Source of the DNA: RHKX01 sp963823275
GTDB lineage: Bacteria > Actinomycetota > Thermoleophilia > Solirubrobacterales > 70-9
NCBI GenBank assembly: GCA_963823275.1
Contig: CAWGKW010000001.1
Coordinates: 186,001 to 250,000 of the forward strand
DNA: 64,000 nt
Direction of reading: 5' to 3'
This document shows, in pieces, positions 62,471 through 64,000 of this stretch. The notes beneath the pieces are model-generated. The model did not search any database. It saw only the letters and a list, made by a program, of their open reading frames with translations, and had not been told where the DNA came from. Every line of letters starts with the position of its first letter. Within the stretch, counting starts at the first letter, position 1. A program made the position numbers and the translations under genes.

Positions 62471-63868
62471 ATGCGGCACGACGCGCACGGTTACTGGATC
62501 GAGGAAGCGGGGTTGGAAGACGCCCCCTCCAGGTCGGCCCTGGATGCCGAGGTGGACGCCGACGTCGTCATCATCGGCGGTGGATACACCGGACTCTGGG
62601 CGGGCTGGTGGCTCAAACAACATGAGCCCAACGCCCGCATCGTCCTGCTCGAAGCCGACCACTGCGGCTTCGGGCCGAGCGGGCGCAACGGCGGTTTCGT
62701 GAACTCGATGTCGTTCAGCCTGCCCACCATGCGCGAGATCTTCGGTGACGAGCGGGCGATCGAGATGGTCCACGCCGGCGACGAGTCGGTCAGAGAGATC
62801 GGCCGTTGGTGCGAGCAGCAGGGGGTCGACGCCTGGTTCACCCATGGCGGCTACCTGCAGGCCTCGACAGCGCCCCATTTCGATGACACCTGGAGTCCCG
62901 TGGTGGAAGCCTGCGAGGAGTTCGGCGAACGCGGCCGAATCGAGGTCCTGGATCGCGACGCCACCCGGGATCGCTGCGCCTCCCCGCTGTTCCGGGGTGC
63001 TGCCTACTACCCGATTGCCGCGACGGTGCAGCCGGCCCGCCTCGCCGCGGGATTGCGGGAACGCGTCATCGAAGCCGGCGTGGAGATCTACGAGGACACC
63101 ATGGTTGACTCGCTGACCGAGCACGGTGGGGTCGTGATCGCAAGGACGCCCGAGGGCCGGGTCAGCGCCGGCTCGGCGATCCTCGGTGCCGGGGGCTCAC
63201 TCCTCAGATTCCGCCCCCTGCGCCGCTCGCTCACGGTCACCTCGAGTCATGTGGTCATCACCGAGCCCGTCCCCGACGTGATCGAGGAGCTCGGCTGGAC
63301 GGGCGGGGAATGCGTCACCGATTCACGATCGATGGTCCACTACTTCCGGACGACCCCCGACGGCAGGATCGCCTTCGGATGGGGGGGTGGAAAGATCGTG
63401 CGCGGGGCGAACGTCCACGGTCGTGCCGAGATCGACCCGAGCCTGGCCGCCGAGGTCGAGGCCCATATGCGCCGCTTCTTTCCCCAGCTCGAGGGTCGTT
63501 CCGTCACCCATGCCTGGGGTGGTCCGATTGACGTCTCTCCCACCCATCTGCCGGTGATCCGAAGCGTTGGCGAGCGCACCTTTGCGGGGTTCGGCTATAC
63601 GGGACACGGCGTCGGCCCGTCGCAGATGGTCGGCCACGCGCTCGCCTCGCTGGCACTTGATCGACGTGACGAGTTCACCTCGCTCGCGATCGTCGATCCG
63701 CCTCACGTCGGCGTGCCGCCGGAGCCCTTCCGCTGGGCGGGCGGGTCGATCATCCGCCGCGCGATCCTGCGCAAGGAGAAGGCGGAGGAGCAGGACCGCG
63801 TTCCCGACCCGATCACCCGGATGGTCAGCGGGATCCCCGAGCTGATGGGCATCCACGTCGGGCGCTGA
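62471..63868 (+). CDS. FAD-dependent amino-acid/amine oxidoreductase (DAO family)
   Basis: 465 residues. ADVVIIGGGYTGLWAGWWL is the FAD Rossmann motif (GxGxxG), ending with an acidic residue in VLLEADHCGFGPSGRNGGFV. C-terminal GYTGHGVGPSQMVGHALA fits the DAO fold. Resembles gamma-glutamylputrescine oxidase/glycine oxidase-like proteins. Twelve bases after ppk; its job relative to polyphosphate is unclear. Confidence 0.88.
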   Translation: MRHDAHGYWIEEAGLEDAPSRSALDAEVDADVVIIGGGYTGLWAGWWLKQHEPNARIVLLEADHCGFGPSGRNGGFVNSMSFSLPTMREIFGDERAIEMVHAGDESVREIGRWCEQQGVDAWFTHGGYLQASTAPHFDDTWSPVVEACEEFGERGRIEVLDRDATRDRCASPLFRGAAYYPIAATVQPARLAAGLRERVIEAGVEIYEDTMVDSLTEHGGVVIARTPEGRVSAGSAILGAGGSLLRFRPLRRSLTVTSSHVVITEPVPDVIEELGWTGGECVTDSRSMVHYFRTTPDGRIAFGWGGGKIVRGANVHGRAEIDPSLAAEVEAHMRRFFPQLEGRSVTHAWGGPIDVSPTHLPVIRSVGERTFAGFGYTGHGVGPSQMVGHALASLALDRRDEFTSLAIVDPPHVGVPPEPFRWAGGSIIRRAILRKEKAEEQDRVPDPITRMVSGIPELMGIHVGR

Positions 63869-63916
63869 TAAGCCGGCGACGTGGATGCGACGGATGTGGT
63901 GGGTAGGATCGCATCC
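63851..63916 (+). terminator. Overlapping hairpins after the FAD oxidoreductase
   Basis: Stem 1: ATCCACGTCG/CGACGTGGAT (63851-63860, 63877-63886) spans the stop codon. Stem 2: GGATGCGA/TCGCATCC (63883-63890, 63909-63916) overlaps stem 1 by four bases and flanks a TAGGAT -10-like element (63904-63909). They may form alternative structures or a terminator plus operator. Confidence 0.5.
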
Positions 63917-63947
63917 GCGCGGGCGCAATCACGAGAGGGAGATTCCG

Positions 63948-64000
63948 ATGGAAGCTGGTTCGGTGGTCGATTCAGGGGAGGGCCGCGAGGTCCTCAGGGG
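63948..64000 (+). CDS. Start of a gene cut off by the window end
   Basis: ATG 63948 is preceded by GAGAGGGAG (strong ribosome binding site). Only about 17 codons (MEAGSVVDSGEGREVL) are in the window, too few to assign. Confidence 0.6.
   Translation, partial: MEAGSVVDSGEGREVLR

Overview
The window is GC-rich (about 70%) actinobacterial chromosome. F420-type enzymes (a DUF385 protein and an LLM-class flavoprotein), a resuscitation-promoting-factor domain, GTG/TTG starts and 11-nt-period PHO boxes fit Actinobacteria. The overall repertoire suggests Thermoleophilia/Solirubrobacterales, but that placement is inference and I saw no rRNA, tRNA, phage, IS or CRISPR.

Layout. 1-10 kb: small accessory enzymes, a secreted beta-propeller and a large c-di-GMP signalling protein (sensor-GAF-GGDEF-GAF-HD-GYP). 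10-21 kb: glutamate synthase gltBD and a polar amino-acid ABC transporter. 21-33 kb: two acyl-CoA dehydrogenases (one frameshifted), an NlpC/P60 cell-wall hydrolase behind a long structured leader, a P450, MBL hydrolase, M20 peptidase, SDR and serine hydrolase. 33-41 kb: an operon of a pentad-repeat protein, phosphoesterase, PPK2 and acyl-CoA dehydrogenase, then a LolD/MacB-type ABC exporter with a CYTH protein. 41-48 kb: LLM oxidoreductase, lipoate ligase, Rpf-like protein, SpoIIM-like and HD proteins, enoyl-CoA hydratase and an M23 peptidase.

48-62.5 kb is the most coherent block, a phosphate/polyphosphate island: PhoB-like regulator, pstSCAB, phoU, a second PhoU-like (DUF47) gene, ppx, two half-size CHAD genes, a PHP-glycosyltransferase fusion and ppk1. 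PHO-box-like direct repeats lie before the regulator (degenerate), pstS and ppx. Together these genes would sense and import phosphate and make, bind and degrade polyphosphate. PPK2 and CYTH elsewhere in the window extend the theme.

Other points of note: two perfect TGTGA-N6-TCACA (CRP-type) boxes lie upstream of two different cell-wall hydrolase genes (Rpf-like and M23). Three families of dispersed palindromes occur in intergenic gaps, two of them with compensatory changes in their arms. Three genes (ppk1, an acyl-CoA dehydrogenase and a TIM-barrel gene) are broken by small indels although both sides remain well conserved. This is either real decay or consensus error and should be settled before function is inferred.
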